Part shown: positions 33,274 to 48,200 of the stretch, in pieces
Layout: each line of letters opens with the position of its first letter
Position numbering within the stretch: position 1 is the stretch's first letter
Source: Bugulina stolonifera
Taxonomy: Eukaryota > Bryozoa > Gymnolaemata > Cheilostomatida > Bugulidae
DNA: 64,000 bases
NCBI GenBank assembly: GCA_935421135.1
Contig: OW285192.1
Coordinates: forward strand, 2,957,501 to 3,021,500
Direction of reading: 5' to 3'
The notes under the pieces: model-generated
Databases searched by the model: none
What the model was told of the DNA's origin: nothing
The model's input: the letters and a program-made list of their open reading frames with translations, nothing else
Translations under genes and position numbers: made by a program

Positions 33274-36200
33274 GTAACTTCTAATTTGAGTGTCGTTGTA
33301 CATATGTGTCTCTTCATCTTGGTACGCACGTAGAAGCTGTGGAGTCATATATTATAACATAGTTACATTACTACCTGGTATTTTGTTTGTCGGCTGGTCT
33401 GTCAGTTTTTATGAATCTGTGCTTTGTCAGCTTGTATATTGGTTATTCTCTCCCAGGGGTCAGTCTGTCTTCGTCTTTCCTATATGGTCCATCTCTTTAC
33501 CTGTCTACCTGTAAAAGCTAATTCATGTAATATAATAGGCTTAATATTATAGACAAAACCCATACTAACTTTCCAACCCAATATTGATTGAAAACTTTCA
33601 GTTTAGGAAAGAAAAAAATTCAAGATTAAAATCAATCAGCAAGGCACAGCTAGATTCTTACAAGTTCAAACATTGATAGTTATGAACTGCAAAACTGTCA
33701 TCAGTCATAAAAAAATATAGACTCAAGTTGAAATAATCTGCATGTATTGCATTATGCTGCATCATTGCAATGCTTATTGAATGATTGATGGTACAAGCAA
33801 AGATATGATACCTTCCATCATACCTATTGCCATTTTTAACATTTGTTAGATGTTTATCTAATTTTGATTGTCGAATCACATGTAACCGTAGATTTACTCT
33901 CAATTAACGTGTGACTAAATATATAAGAACCCGTTTGCGTATTTTCGGCCAGCAGAACCTCATTCCTACTAGATCCAAACAGTACAGTACACCGTTTGAT
34001 CATCTCAGCAAAGACTAACATGTAGGCCTAGATATTTTCAAGCGAATCTGGATGATCTTTGAAATTTTCTTAGTCCAGAACGAAAGGAAAGGCAACTCTA
34101 GGATGCTCAAGCTGGTGATTGCAGTGCATAGTATACGTATATAGAGCAAATAATGGTGTTGGTGAAGTTGTTCTATAATTGGGCAAGACTTCTATTGAAC
34201 AAGACAGTGCAGCCTTAAGGTTATCCTCTCCTTTTCCAGTTATAATTCGGAGTTGTCATCTCCCAACTAATTTTGGAAACTATTTAAAGGATTCCCGAAA
34301 ACCGGATGTTGTTTTGTTACTGGGTGACTTCTTGAATGTCTTAGGTTTACACGCTTGTGCTCAAGTTTGATTACGTTACAACATGTAGCATTATTCTGAC
34401 TTACTATTTACTAAGCTATTTTCAGTACTTCTACTGAATGCTAAGTTACTTAGTAAGCCTTGTTTTGGAGCAGACTTACTTGATCACTACATGTTCTGAT
34501 GACGATATGAATGATTTTAATTCTCCTTAGATTTAATTTTGTTACTAATCCAAAAATATAACAATTTCTAAACTAAAATACAAAAGTTGGTCGACTAATT
34601 GACTGATTCGATTATATTTTAATAACACCGATATCACTAAAACTAATTTCGCATCATGGGGAGTAGTCAGTCTATATCAGCTGGTGATAAAGCTCAAGCT
34701 GAAGCTGCAACTGATGTTTGTGATTGGTACTCCTTGCTTGACTTACATGGTGATGGTAGGTAGATGTTATTTATATCTGTTTAGAGGTGTAAGTAGGTGA
34801 ATGTTGCTAACTGATTAAAGAATTCATTTCTATGGCTATTAATAATTAAATATTTTATATTAATCACCAAAGTTAGGGTTATTTTGTCATTATCAATCTT
34901 CATAATAATAATTGCATCTCACAGATTTTTAAATCTCTCCTAGCACTACAACGAAGAGCCTAATATATTTGCTACAAGTGACTTGCACTATAGTTTACTT
35001 ATATGGACTTGGTATGCTATGGTAAGAATGATACCAGTGTCCGAGGTTGATTGTAATCTTTTGCACATCATATTTTGACTGAAAGCATAATAATAATGTC
35101 CTACTACACCATGTAACTGTTGTAAAATTCTAAATAGATCTCTGGTCAGGATACTTATTGAATGATCATTGTTTGATCAGGTTTCACTGTATTATACTGA
35201 ATTTATACTCTAATAAGGACAGTTCTAAACTGACCACACAGTTCTTGTGTTTCTACTAATGTTAGCGTAACTCTTAAGTCTACACTGGAGTATGAGTATC
35301 TCAAAAAGCTGTAAGTGTACTTGCTGTAAGAGCGGGGTAAACTTTAAGTCTAATAATACTTAACATTTCAGGCGAGTTTGTTGAGATTATGAAAAGATGT
35401 AACAACTCGAAGGATTTCACAGAAATAGACAATGCTATACGCGAGAAGATTACTCCATATTTGTATAATGGTGGAGAAGGAGAATGGATTCCAAGGTCAG
35501 AGATAGTGCGTGTGCGAAGCTGCATACGTAACGGCCAGCCCGTGGAAGAGTCTAAACCAGAGAAGAATCCCAGTATTTTAGATCGAGGTAAGACAACTTC
35601 AGAACATGTTATGTTTGTGATAATCTGGTAAGGGTTTTGTTGCACTGTAGATACATGTATAAATGTGTTTGTTCCTGAGCTATAAACTTTTAAAAAAGGC
35701 TGAATATTCAAGTAGCAGTTCCTGTATTTTTAAGAAATTTAGGTTTTTAAATTGTAGATTTAGTTTTTTATGCTCATTCAGGGTTGCGTGAGCTTTTGTG
35801 GTTAAAACTTCGACTCCTCCGGCTGGAATATGTCAAAGTTGAATCTTTTAGTGTAATCTAGTGTAGCCAACAAAGTTATGGTTGAGATCACAATAGCTCA
35901 TGTAATCCTAAAGGAGCAGAAGAATTGAATCTGAATGATGCAACGGAAGATACTGTCAGTACACTACTTAGATGTAGTTTAGTCTTGTTAGGCATCAGAA
36001 GCTACTGTAAGTTGTATTTGAACAATTAGCCTGTGGTGGCTGTTAGTGTCTACATGACCTCTTGAACTGACCTAGTTTGCAAATATAAATTTTAAGATGG
36101 CCGCTTGGCCCAGGCCGCAAAGGCTAACGGCTTGCTCAGGTCTCTTACATGATAATAAGGGTTTCACATTTGGTCCAGGCAGGTGTGTTTTTTGACACCT

Positions 36201-39200
36201 GTGCTAGAAGTAGGTAGGGAAATTCTTGAGCAATTTAGTCTGTGGTTGAAAGTTAGTTCGCGAAGACATCATAATTATGCTGTGCTGAGCATTCTTTCAA
36301 CCAGTGCTTTCCCATGCTTCGTATTTTGCTTCGTATTTAGCTTCGTATTTAAAATACCAAGGATGGAATTGGCACAAAATACGTATTTCCTGACCTTCGT
36401 AGGAGCAAGCTCCTTCGACCGCGAGACTTTGTATTTCTGAAAATACGTAGGGATTTTTATTGCTTCGTAGGACGGAAGTGACACTCTTTGAATATGAGCT
36501 CGCTGATGTACTAGTTAGTAGTTAGTAGTACACTGTCTTTGGCTGGCGCAATAGTGCTCACGCTTGAATAACTGCCTGTTTATAACTACATTATACTGTG
36601 ACGTCAACTTGGCTGTGCGCTCCTTGTCGCGGCTGATTTCACATTAGACAACGCGTAGCTATTTTTAACTGTTGAGGTTATTGTACTATGATGTCATAAG
36701 CGGGAAAACTTAAATACGTTGAACAATATACGAAGCATGAAATTAGACTGGAATGGAGCTTCGAAGGGTGAAACAACTCCCTTCGAAGGAAAATACGAAG
36801 CATGGAAAAGCACTGAATATCACACTTTATTAGAAGCCAGTGTGCTGTGTGGCAATGTAACACCACCACCTGTGCATTGTGATAGTTCTCTGGTGTTCTT
36901 CAGAATGTTTTATGTGAGTTATCTTAACAATCATGCAGAAGAAGTTCTCACAGTGTAAAGTTATACGTAATTATATAACCTGTCGCTGTTGACCCCCATA
37001 AGGTTAGTCAGCTGTAACTTTTTTACTTGCAGTGAGCAATAGTAAGGTGGAGCCTATAGACATAGAGGCTGCCGATATAAAGAATGGTACAACACACAAT
37101 GGCAACGGCTTTGGGCACAACGGTGGGTTTAGTGGTTCCTATGCTAATGGAATGGATACTGTCGGCAAGAGTAGAGATGAGACGCACCGGTGTGTATAGT
37201 ATACTGCTTGTTGATGTCTATGACGCATGTGGAATGCTATATATATGCTGTATGTCTATGTCTATGGTATGTCCAAGGAAAGCTATAACTGACTCATTAG
37301 GATAAAATGATCAACAAATGCCGAACAGATTCACTGAATTGAAATTTGTAAACTGGAACATAATCATTGACTGGCTGTTACGTTGTTTAGGGAATTGTAG
37401 ATGTCTTTAGTGTGAGATGGTACTAGATCATCCAATCACATGTAACACATTATGCGTATAATTTTCTACTAAGAAATGGTTGACTGATGTCACAAGTATT
37501 GAAGAGTTTAAATTCAATCAGTGTTACTTGTGTCTTAGACTGGTTTGTTGGAGACTAGACAAGCGCGGGCCTGTAGGGGAGACCCTCATCCACTTGTGTC
37601 TGCTGCTAGCAAACCCCCTGGTTATAGCCCTGGCTAAGAGGCTACTTTCTTTCTTCCCTAAACTACAGGTGGACATTTACCTCTCCGACCAGTACTATGG
37701 TAGGTACACAGTCTATGACTAATACATCTTGGTAAGCAAAAAATTTCTTAATAAAATCGCTTATATGTAAGTTATAGTGAAAAGTTGATAGTTGGACATT
37801 AGACATGCCCATACATTAATACAAGAGAACGAAGGCGGAAGACTGTGCAATGTTACCTATTTTGTCAACATTTTAAAATATGAAGTTGTAACATAAAGGC
37901 AATATAATTTTATACTAATTTAGAGGTGTATGTGTCAAATTAGGAAACTTGTCAACCATGATTGATATGGATGTTAGGTCAGTACTACATGTACATTATA
38001 TACACATGAGCACATATTCTAACTCTCCCACAGTACTTTCACACAGTATGTGTGTAGATTTCATACATGTACTCATGTCAATATTTACTCACTGAGTGGT
38101 ATATGATCTCAGTCTCATTCAACAGTTCAATAGCTGCATCTGGGTTTGTATACAGGTATTCACTGCTGTATTATTCCCCATGTTATGATAGTATTAGTAG
38201 TTATATTACCATGTTATTAAATTTTAATAATAACCTGTGTACCATGTGTTAGGGGAGAACATACTCCATATCGCTATTGTGAATGAGGACCCAGCTATGG
38301 TCAAGTTCCTATTGGATTTGGACAAAGAGGGGATAACTCATAAAGAAAGAGCTTTTGGAGTTTTCTTCTCATGTGAAGACCAGAATTCATCAAGAAAGGA
38401 CAACTCCGATACTGAACTGATCAAGATGTCACCTAAAACTGACTACAAAGGTATGAAAATTATATTCCTGATATTTCAATGTATATACATGTATGCCGAG
38501 GATATACTACATGCTGTATATATGTAATGTACTTGTGTGTAGATTAGATTAGACTAACACTGGTTGGACATTTTTCTACCTGCAGGTTACCTCTACTGGG
38601 GAGAATATCCACTCAGTTTTGCTGCTTGTCTGGAGCAAGAGGAGTGTCTAAGGCTATTGTTCTCTACTCTCAAGAGGCCCGATCCACACACCCATATAGA
38701 CCCTAAGGCTAGAGATCACAATGGTATACTACCTTCTATTATCCTCTGTTGTTGAGCTCCTAGGATATATTTCTTATTAAACTTTTATTATTAATTTATC
38801 TTGACACTCATACATATGTCCCTCAATATGGCCCCAATTATGTTATAGTGAGGTAAGGTTTGAATACACTGTACTATATCCAATTTATAATATTGTGATT
38901 TTCTTCTAACACTACATACCTGTATGTTTGTTATTTCCAGGTAACACTGTACTACATACATGTACACGTATGTGTGTTATTTCCAGGTAACACTGTACTA
39001 CATAGTTCATGCACACGTATGTTTGTTATTTTCAGGTAACACTGTGCTACACATGCTAGTTATCCACAACAAGAGAGAAATGTTTGATCTGGTACTATCT
39101 ATGTCTCCACCTGACCTGCTTACTGTCAAGAACAATAAAGGTATGATATTAATCCACCGCACAGTAAGCAGAACACATAATTATATTACATGTTATATTA

Positions 39201-42200
39201 TGTATTATAATATTGTATATAGAATTGTAATCGTATGCTAGAGAGAAGGTAACTCCAAAATTACCTACCTTGGTAGTTGTTCACACTTACACTGGCCCAT
39301 TCTCCATGTTTACATAGTCACACCATGTTCAATATTAATTCTGTGCCGGCCCTGGAGTGCAGTTATACTCCTGGATATGTAACTGGTACACTATCCTTCA
39401 CAAGGCAATTATAGCCCTCAGTACCCGTGCATCTGCATACATTTCGTGTTTAACTCAACAATTTTTCATCATTGAGAAACTGCAGTTTGTATTTGTTATA
39501 TTTTATGCATATACATGTATATAGGTTTGGTATTGTATGTGTACATGTAGGTTTGGTGTTGCATGTGTACATGTAGGTTTGGTATTGTATTGCGCACATG
39601 AAGGTTTGGTATTGTGTACATGTAGGTTTGACACCGCTGACCCTGGCAGCAGCCATGGCTCACAAAGAGATGTACAATCACCTGATTGAGAAGGAGCGAG
39701 AGGTCTACTGGGTGTACGGAGATGTGACCTGCGCTGCCTACCCTCTAGATAATATTGATACTATCGGCCCACATGGAGAGATAAATCCGACTTCAGCTCT
39801 CCATCTTATTATCCATGGTGACAAGGTAAGTCATGTGATCTCATTTCCTGTCCGCGTGTTTGTTTGCAGTTGAGTAATTGGTGTGAACTTTGTATAAAAC
39901 AACTGCTTTGAGTTTTTTTACTAAATTCCATCTTTAGTCCCGTAACACACAATCCTTTCTCCCAAATCAAAGAACAATAAAACCTGGTCACATATATATG
40001 AAAAAGATCTAATTTCGAAGTTATCTTACCAGAAATTGCAGAAAACTAAAGATCAAACAATTAATTATTTCCCTATGATTGGCTGTAATGTAGTGTAGAC
40101 ACGTTTTCAGTGATTATCTAGTGTACTCTCATTTATACTGATGGACCTCTTATGGATAGCAGGTTTATTTCTACCTCAATCAGATTGGTGCACATTATGG
40201 GTGGGGCTTTAGAGCTGTCCAATCAGCTTCGTACACCATGAACAGGTGCGTCACCCTGCAGGCGTATATTGTGTATTATTAGCCTAGGCACCTGGAAATG
40301 GTGTATTGTGTATTATTAGCCTGTGCACCTGGAAATGGGTGTATTGTGTATTGTTTGCCTGGGCACCTGGAGATGGGTGTATTGTGTATTGTTAGCCTGG
40401 GCACCTGGAAATGGTGTATTGTGTTTTGTTAGCCTGGGCACCTGGAAATGGTAGATGGGATGGTGGTGAACCTACTCAATGAGAAGTGGTCCACATTCCT
40501 CAGGTTCAAGTTCTACAGACGAATGCTCACTTTCTTTGGCTACTTCTGTGTCTTTATGACAGCCCTGATACTTAGACCAGGCACTGATGTCTATGAGGGT
40601 ACAATTATAACGTAAGTGCATAATTATGTACCATAGACATAGATATGACTAATCTATATGTATGTGTACTAGTGTACTACTCTATATGTACGCGTATGCC
40701 ATAGACATAGGTGTGCACTGCTCTATATGTATGTGTATACCATAGACATAGATATATGTTGCTCTATATGTATGTGTATATGTATATACCATAGACATGC
40801 AAGGTACACGTAGATATATATGTTGCAGGGAACCCGTCACTCTGGACAATGGAACAACCATAGATAAGAATAGCACAAGAGGTTTCCATAACTGTTACCT
40901 GATTGGTCCTCCTGCTGGTAAGTGTTTATCTACAACATTCACACATCATGTATGATTATCTACAGACAACATTTAGCCATATTTTTTATTTGCACTTGTA
41001 TATGCAGTGTAAAATTACCACATACACTGTATACATTTTACTACAATGTACATGTATGTATTAACAGTTACCACATATATACACTGCTACTATATAATTG
41101 TATGCTCTTCACCAGGTATACCGTACAAACCCGAGGACTATGTGAGGCTGACACTGGAGTGTATTACACTGTTTGGGGTCATAGTATACATCTTATTGGC
41201 TATCAAGAATCTCAAGGAAACTGGAAAAGACAGATTTATAGAGATGTTAATGGTTTGTTTATAGAATGTTTGTTTCTACTCCTCTATTCTATAGAACTGA
41301 TCCATTATTCTATCTAATATACTTGTAGATCACACTCTTTTTTATAAATCCACATCACTTTTCCCATAAGTAGAATGTGTATATTATACACTCTTATATA
41401 GCTGTCCATATATATGCAATAGGCACTTTATACAGGCCTACATAACAAAGGAAACAATTAAACGCAAATTTTCACCCATCTTTTAACCATCCAAACAATA
41501 GGAAGTTAGAAGTGGGTTCCTGATTGGTATTATTATCTGTGCTTGCGGTAAGATGCTACACAGCAGAACACTTGCTGAGCTCACGCGGAAAATCATCGCC
41601 AGATGTTAGGCAGTTTGAATTAAGTTTATGTTTATTCTACTGCGATTATTCTTGACTTCGAGAGACCCTATTGCATTACTCGTCTAGAAAATACGTACAT
41701 GTATATGAGGTCTCTAATGTTTTTCTATAGAATATAATATGGCCCCTTTCCTAAGAACACGCACTATCTTTTATAGTATATGATATATCAAACATCTACA
41801 GAATATACTAGTCTATAGATGCACACTACCTTCTGTAGAATATATCCTCTTCTTCTAAAATAATATATACTACCTTCTATAGAACATGTACTATCCTTCT
41901 AAATAGATATACGCTGCCTTCTATAGAATGCCACCTGTCTAATGATAAAGATACCACTTTCCTCTAGTACTATTACCTTTTTGTTCTAGTCTGCTCCATC
42001 CCTCACCAGCTTCTACATCTCTTGTATCTTTGTCCTTCTAATGGTGCCAGGGAGAGCTCTTTGTTCTTTCAGTAAGAATCTAGCTGTGTATGAGGTGAGT
42101 GGTATAGCATAGCACTGTGTTTAGTTGTATATCATTGGTTGTATGTAATAGTATAGCATAGCTCTGTATCTAGTAGCATATCATTGTATGTAATATTATA

Positions 42201-45200
42201 GCATGGCTCTGCATCTAGTAGCTATGTATCTAATATCATGGCATAGCGCTGTATCTAATAGCATATCACTGTATGTAATAGTATAGCATAGCTCTGTATC
42301 TAGTAGCACTGCATATAATATCATGGCATAGCGCTGTACGTAATAGCATATCATTGTATGTAATAGTATAGCATAGCTCTGTATCTAGTAGCACTGCATA
42401 TAATATCATGGCATAGTGCTGTACCTAATAGCATATCATTGTATGTAATGGTATGGCATAGCACCGTATCTAATAGTGCAGCACAGCTTTACATCTACTA
42501 GCACAGCATTCAATAAGAGTCTACTATTACATTCAGTAGTCTAGTATTACATTCAGTAGTCTAGTATTACATTCAGTAGTCTAGTATTACATTCAGTAGT
42601 CTAGTATTACATTCAGTAGTCTAGTATTACATTCAGTAGTCTAGTATTATATTCAGTAGTCTAGTATTACGTTCAGTAGTCTAGTATTACATTCAGTAGT
42701 CTAGTATTATATTCAGTAGTCTAGTATTACATTCAGTAGTCTAGTATTACATTCAGTAGTCTAGTATTACATTCAGTAGTCTAGTATTACAGTCAGTAGT
42801 CTAGTATTACGTTCAGTAGTCTAGTATTACGTTCAGTAGTCTAGTATTACGTTTAGTAGTCTAGTATTACGTTCAGTAGTCTAGTATTACATTCAGTAGT
42901 CTAGTATTACATTCAGTAGTTTAGTATTACATTCAGTAGTCTAGTATTACATTCAGTAGTCTAGTATTACATTCAGTAGTTTAGTATTACATTCAGTAGT
43001 CTAGTATTACATTCAGTAGTTTAGTATTACATTCAGTAGTCTAGTATTACGTTCAGTAGTCTAGTATTACGTTTAGTAGTCTAGTATTACGTTCAGTAGT
43101 CTAGTATTACGTTCAGTAGTCTAGTATTACGTTTAGTAGTCTAGTATTACATTCAGTAGTTTAGTATTACATTCAGTAGTCTAGTATTACATTCAGTAGT
43201 CTAGTATTACGTTCAGTAGTCTAGTATTACATTCAGTAGTCTAGTATTACATTCAGTAGTTTAGTATTACATTCAGTAGTCTAGTATTACATTCAGTAGT
43301 TTAGTATTACATTCAGTAGTCTAGTATTACGTTCAGTAGTCTAGTATTACGTTTAGTAGTCTAGTATTACGTTCAGTAGTCTAGTATTACGTTCAGTAGT
43401 CTAGTATTACGTTTAGTAGTCTAGTATTACATTCAGTAGTTTAGTATTACATTCAGTAGTCTAGTATTACATTCAGTAGTCTAGTATTACGTTCAGTAGT
43501 CTAGTATTACGTTTAGTAGTCTAGTATTACATTCAGTAGTCTAGTATTACATTCGGTTGTCTAGTATTACATTCAGTTGTCTAGTATTACATTCTGTAGT
43601 CTCGTATTACATTCTGTAGTCTAGTATTACTCTAACTACAAACTGTATTTCCTTCCCTCACAGGACGTGCTCTCCATTCTAACGATTCTCATGACAACCA
43701 TGCACTTCCTGTTCTTCTGCCGAGGATTCAAGATGGTCGGACCATTCGTTACGATGATTTATAAGATGCTTGTTGGTGACCTTCTTCGATTCTTCACGAT
43801 CTATCTGATATTCCTCATCGGGTTTTCCCAGGTATGTTTGTTTGTATGCATAGATTAGTATAGTTACATGGCGTACTTACTATAAACAAGGAATATGATG
43901 TTTTTTCATGATTTATTTATTATTTCACCAGCTATGTGCACTTGAGATATCATTGCATTACATATAATTCACAAGCTACTTACATTCTAGATATCGATGT
44001 ATTAGATATAGTTCACAGACTATTTACTTTTGAGAAGTAATTGTTTATACAAGACATATAAATGTCATTCACAGGCTATGTGTATTCTAGACATCATTGT
44101 AAATGCATATAATTCACAGGCTATGTACATAGTACACATCAACTTTGTACCTACTGAGGAACATCAGTCTACACCCTTCAGTTCACCCACAGAAGCTCTT
44201 ATGGGCATGTTCTACATGAGTATGGGTAGGTATATTTCTAACCAATCAGCTACTGTTTTAAGATTATATTGTATCCAATGAAGCAGTGGTACATAAACTG
44301 GCTGAAACGACTAACTAATCTGTTCTGGTTCACAGCATAGCTGGTTGGCCTCAATTCTATCAATAAATCTGACCAATACTTGCAGAACTTTTAGATCACA
44401 ATAACATTTGACTTGAGTCAGTTAATATATTCGTATCAAATTTCACAGGAGTTGTCTGCTTACAGGTGAGTTCATTGTTATGTACGACACACTTAATGAC
44501 ACGGGACACCCGACTATGGGGAAGATCATATTCATATTCTACATGATTCTGGTGACCCTTCTGCTTATCAACATGTTGATCGCTATGATGGGCAACACGT
44601 ACACTTTGGTTAACGAGACGCAGAAGGAGTGGCTACGACAGTGGGCTCACATTCTCCTAGCAGTGGAACAGACAGTCACACCAGGTAAGTACTTGTAATC
44701 TGCATTGCTGTCATGCATTTATTCATCCTAGCGGAAGAGTTCATCTTCCATGACAGGGGTATGCGAGACTTTAACCTGTGACCCTAAGGTCTTCAAATCG
44801 GCAATTTGACCACTAAATCATCCTGCCATACCTTTTTCTCCCACATGCACCATCTCCTGTAGCCTCTTTATACTGTCATAGAGGGACAGTAAGTGACGTG
44901 TGTGTGTGTGTGCAGGTCGCAGTACGGTAAGTGACATGTGTGTGCAGGTTGCAGTACGGTAAATGATATGTGCATACAGGTAGTAGAACAGCTAATGGCA
45001 TGTGTGTACCAAGCAGATATGCAGCTGTTATGGAAAATTATCTCGATTTTATGTAAGATAATAAGAGGCGAGCTCAAACCCAGACAGAGTCCTGCAGTTT
45101 ATTATCATAGACCGTTCATTTCTCCACACTTCTCATAATCTGCTGCTTCTATTCTATTTCTATTTATTAGTTTATGTCATCATTTTTAAACTGTGGTGAT

Positions 45201-48200
45201 ATTAAAATAAGGTAATAAAACATGGGGCTAATCAGATAGTTCGAAACTAGAGTTGTGACAGCCCCGTTCCAGAGGTTCGCCAGCCACAGAAGGCCGACAC
45301 ACGCATCCAGGGACACATGCTGCGCCCACCCACTATGCGCCAAGCTCCCAGAGACGAGCAGCCAGGCGCCTCGCAAAGACCCCACCGGGGAGGCCCTGTA
45401 GGTCCCACGCATGCTCACCAAATAGGTTAGCAGCAGTAAAATAAATAGACCTCTTTCCCATTTCCGAATTAACTTTGATTGATTTCAGTTGATTTTTCAA
45501 AGTCTTACGCGTAGTCATGGGGTGTACAGTCTCAATTAAATTAAGATTATTTTTGTTGGGATAAATATGGTTTTTATAAGATATTATAAGCCTATATTTG
45601 AAGATCATAGAAATAGGCATAATTTTAATTTCTTTAAACCTGTGTGAAACATGTAAATTTGGCTGTTGACTTAAAATGATCCGCAATGATTTCTTCTGGC
45701 TGATTAAAATGCTGGATATTAAATAGTCTGGGGCATGTCCCCAAAATTCCACACCATATAAAAGGTGTGGGTATATAAAAGTGTAATACAAATTTACCAT
45801 TGTTTTCTGGTCTAGAAACTTTGTCAAATAGCGAAACATCATTAATAAAAAGGTGATTTTGTTTACAATGTTATTGATATGGAACTCAAAATTACAATGT
45901 TTATCCAAGGTCACACCAAGAAATTTTGTGTGATCAACAGTATTCAATTTTCCAACATCGAATTCATCAACGTCAATTTTTTTCTGTGGATTTCGAAATA
46001 TAACTTGCATTGTTTTGCTAAAATTTATAACAAGTCTATTTGCCAAGCACCATTGTTCTATTTTTGAAAGCTCAAAAGGTGCTATCACAGGATTATCACA
46101 GATCAAATTGGTGTCATCAGCGAACAATAGTTAAAAGCTGGAGAAACATTAACCAAGTCATTTATATATATTAAAAATAGCAACGGTCCTAAAACAGATC
46201 CTTGTGGCACTCCCAATGTAATACTTCTTAATGACGATTTTTCAGTATTTATTTTCACAAACTGCTTCCGATTAGTTAAATAAGATTTAATAAGTTGAAT
46301 GGCTGAGTCACTAAAGTTGTAAAAACGTAATTTAGATAAGAGAATACTATGGTTAATGGTATCGAATGCTTTTGAAAAATCTAAAAAAATTGTTTGGACA
46401 GCATTATGATTGTCTAAACGGTTATAAACAATCTCTAAAAAGTCGTTGATTGCTAAAGTTGTGTTCTTTTTTGAACGGAAGCCATACTGGTTTGGTGTTA
46501 AAAGATCATGAAGCTCAAGATGTTCACGTATCTGAGAGGCTATGATTTTTTCCACAATTTTGGAAATGGCATTCAATACAGAAATTGGACGATAATTTGT
46601 CATTAAATTCTTAGAGCCCTTCTTGAATAAAGGTGTTACTCGGGCTATCTTTAGGCTGTCAGGAAATTCACAGTTATGAATTATCAAATTGATTATGTCA
46701 ACGAGAGCCGGTAACAAGGTTATAATGTTGTCTTTTATAGCTCTGGAGCTAATATGGTCATATCCCGCTGCTTTTTTCAGTTTCAGATCATTGATGATCG
46801 TTGAAATCTCATTTGAACCAGTTTCGTGGAAACAGAAAAGGCGATTTTCGGGCAGCCCAGTGAAATGGTCTTGGAAGTTCTGAGTAGAAGATGGAAGACT
46901 ACGAGCAAGCTCTTCACCAACATTTACAAAAAATTCATTGAATTTCTCACAAATTTCGGTGGGGTCTGAAATTTCATCTTCCCCAAGAGTTATAAAAGAT
47001 GGTCCATCGTCAACATTCTTTTTGGTAATTAGAGATTTAATGAATTTCCACTTCTCAGATTTGTTATCCTTGCAGGCTTTAAACTTAGTTGAAAAATGTT
47101 CCTTTTTTGCAGGTTTTATCACATTTGAAACATAGTTTCTAAATTTCTTATATTTAATTTGAACGTTATCATTGAAGGGCTCTGATTTGGATAACTTGTG
47201 GAGGGCTTTGCGTTTTCTTACCAAGGCATGTAATTTTTGGGTCATCCATGGTTGTTTAAAATTTTGTTTACGAGGCTTGTTTTTGACCTCTAAGCTAGAT
47301 TTAGTTATTAGTTCACCGAAAGTCGACAAAAACTTGTCCGTTGAATTAGTAGCACTGGTGGGGTCTATAAGTTCGTTCCAGCATTGACTCTCAATATTTT
47401 CTATCAAAAGTTCATACTTTGTTACCAAGCTTACGGATGCTTGCAGAGTTGATAGTCTGTTGCTAATTTGAAATGAGCCTATGCACGGCTGATGGTCAGC
47501 CAGCAAATAATCAACTGTGCACGTTCTTGTGCTGGTTTTCAATAAGTGGTCAAGTAGGCTGTCTTTGTGATTTCCATATCGAGTGGGGCTCAGAATTGTA
47601 TTATAAAATTCATAATTATTTAAAATTTTCAAATAATTTTGAGTACCATGACTTAAAAATGAGCTATTTAAAGGATTGAGGTCTACATTAATGTCGCCAA
47701 CCACCAGCGAACACGCGGGGAGGGCCCCCAAAACCCCAGTGAAATCCTCGAGAAACGCCGGCAACTCACCCGAGGGAGAGCGGTACACACAGAGGACAGA
47801 AAACATCACGGCCCCCCGACACCACAGCTCGGCCTCAATGCCTCACTCCCCGCCAGACGGACTGCCGCAACTCTAGCCTCAAACTTCTGATGGACATAAA
47901 TGCAAATACCGCCCCCTCTCACATTCTTACGGGAACTGCAAAATAAATTGTATCCAGGTAATGAATATTGATCAATATAATCAGACTCAAGTAACCATGT
48001 TTCTGATATGACAATGCAGGAAAACACAGTGTTTAGTTCAGCAAGCATCAAATTAAAATCTTCAAACTTATCATTCAAGCTTCGAATATTTATGTGAAGA
48101 ATGTTAAAATCTTTCTCGAAAATGAAACTTTTTACTCTATTTGTTGAAAGTAGTGGCTCGTGGTATAGCAGGGCCTGTGTGTCTGAGAAAGTTGTTTCTG

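Noticed and set aside
35301..35711. 136-codon frame on the - strand
   Set aside because: It is the shadow of a TRPV exon. The + strand has correct splice sites, phase and TRPV sequence.
44758..44832. Functional tRNA gene
   Set aside because: Acceptor stem and boxes fit, but the anticodon stem pairs poorly and no anticodon can be assigned safely. Kept only as tRNA-like.
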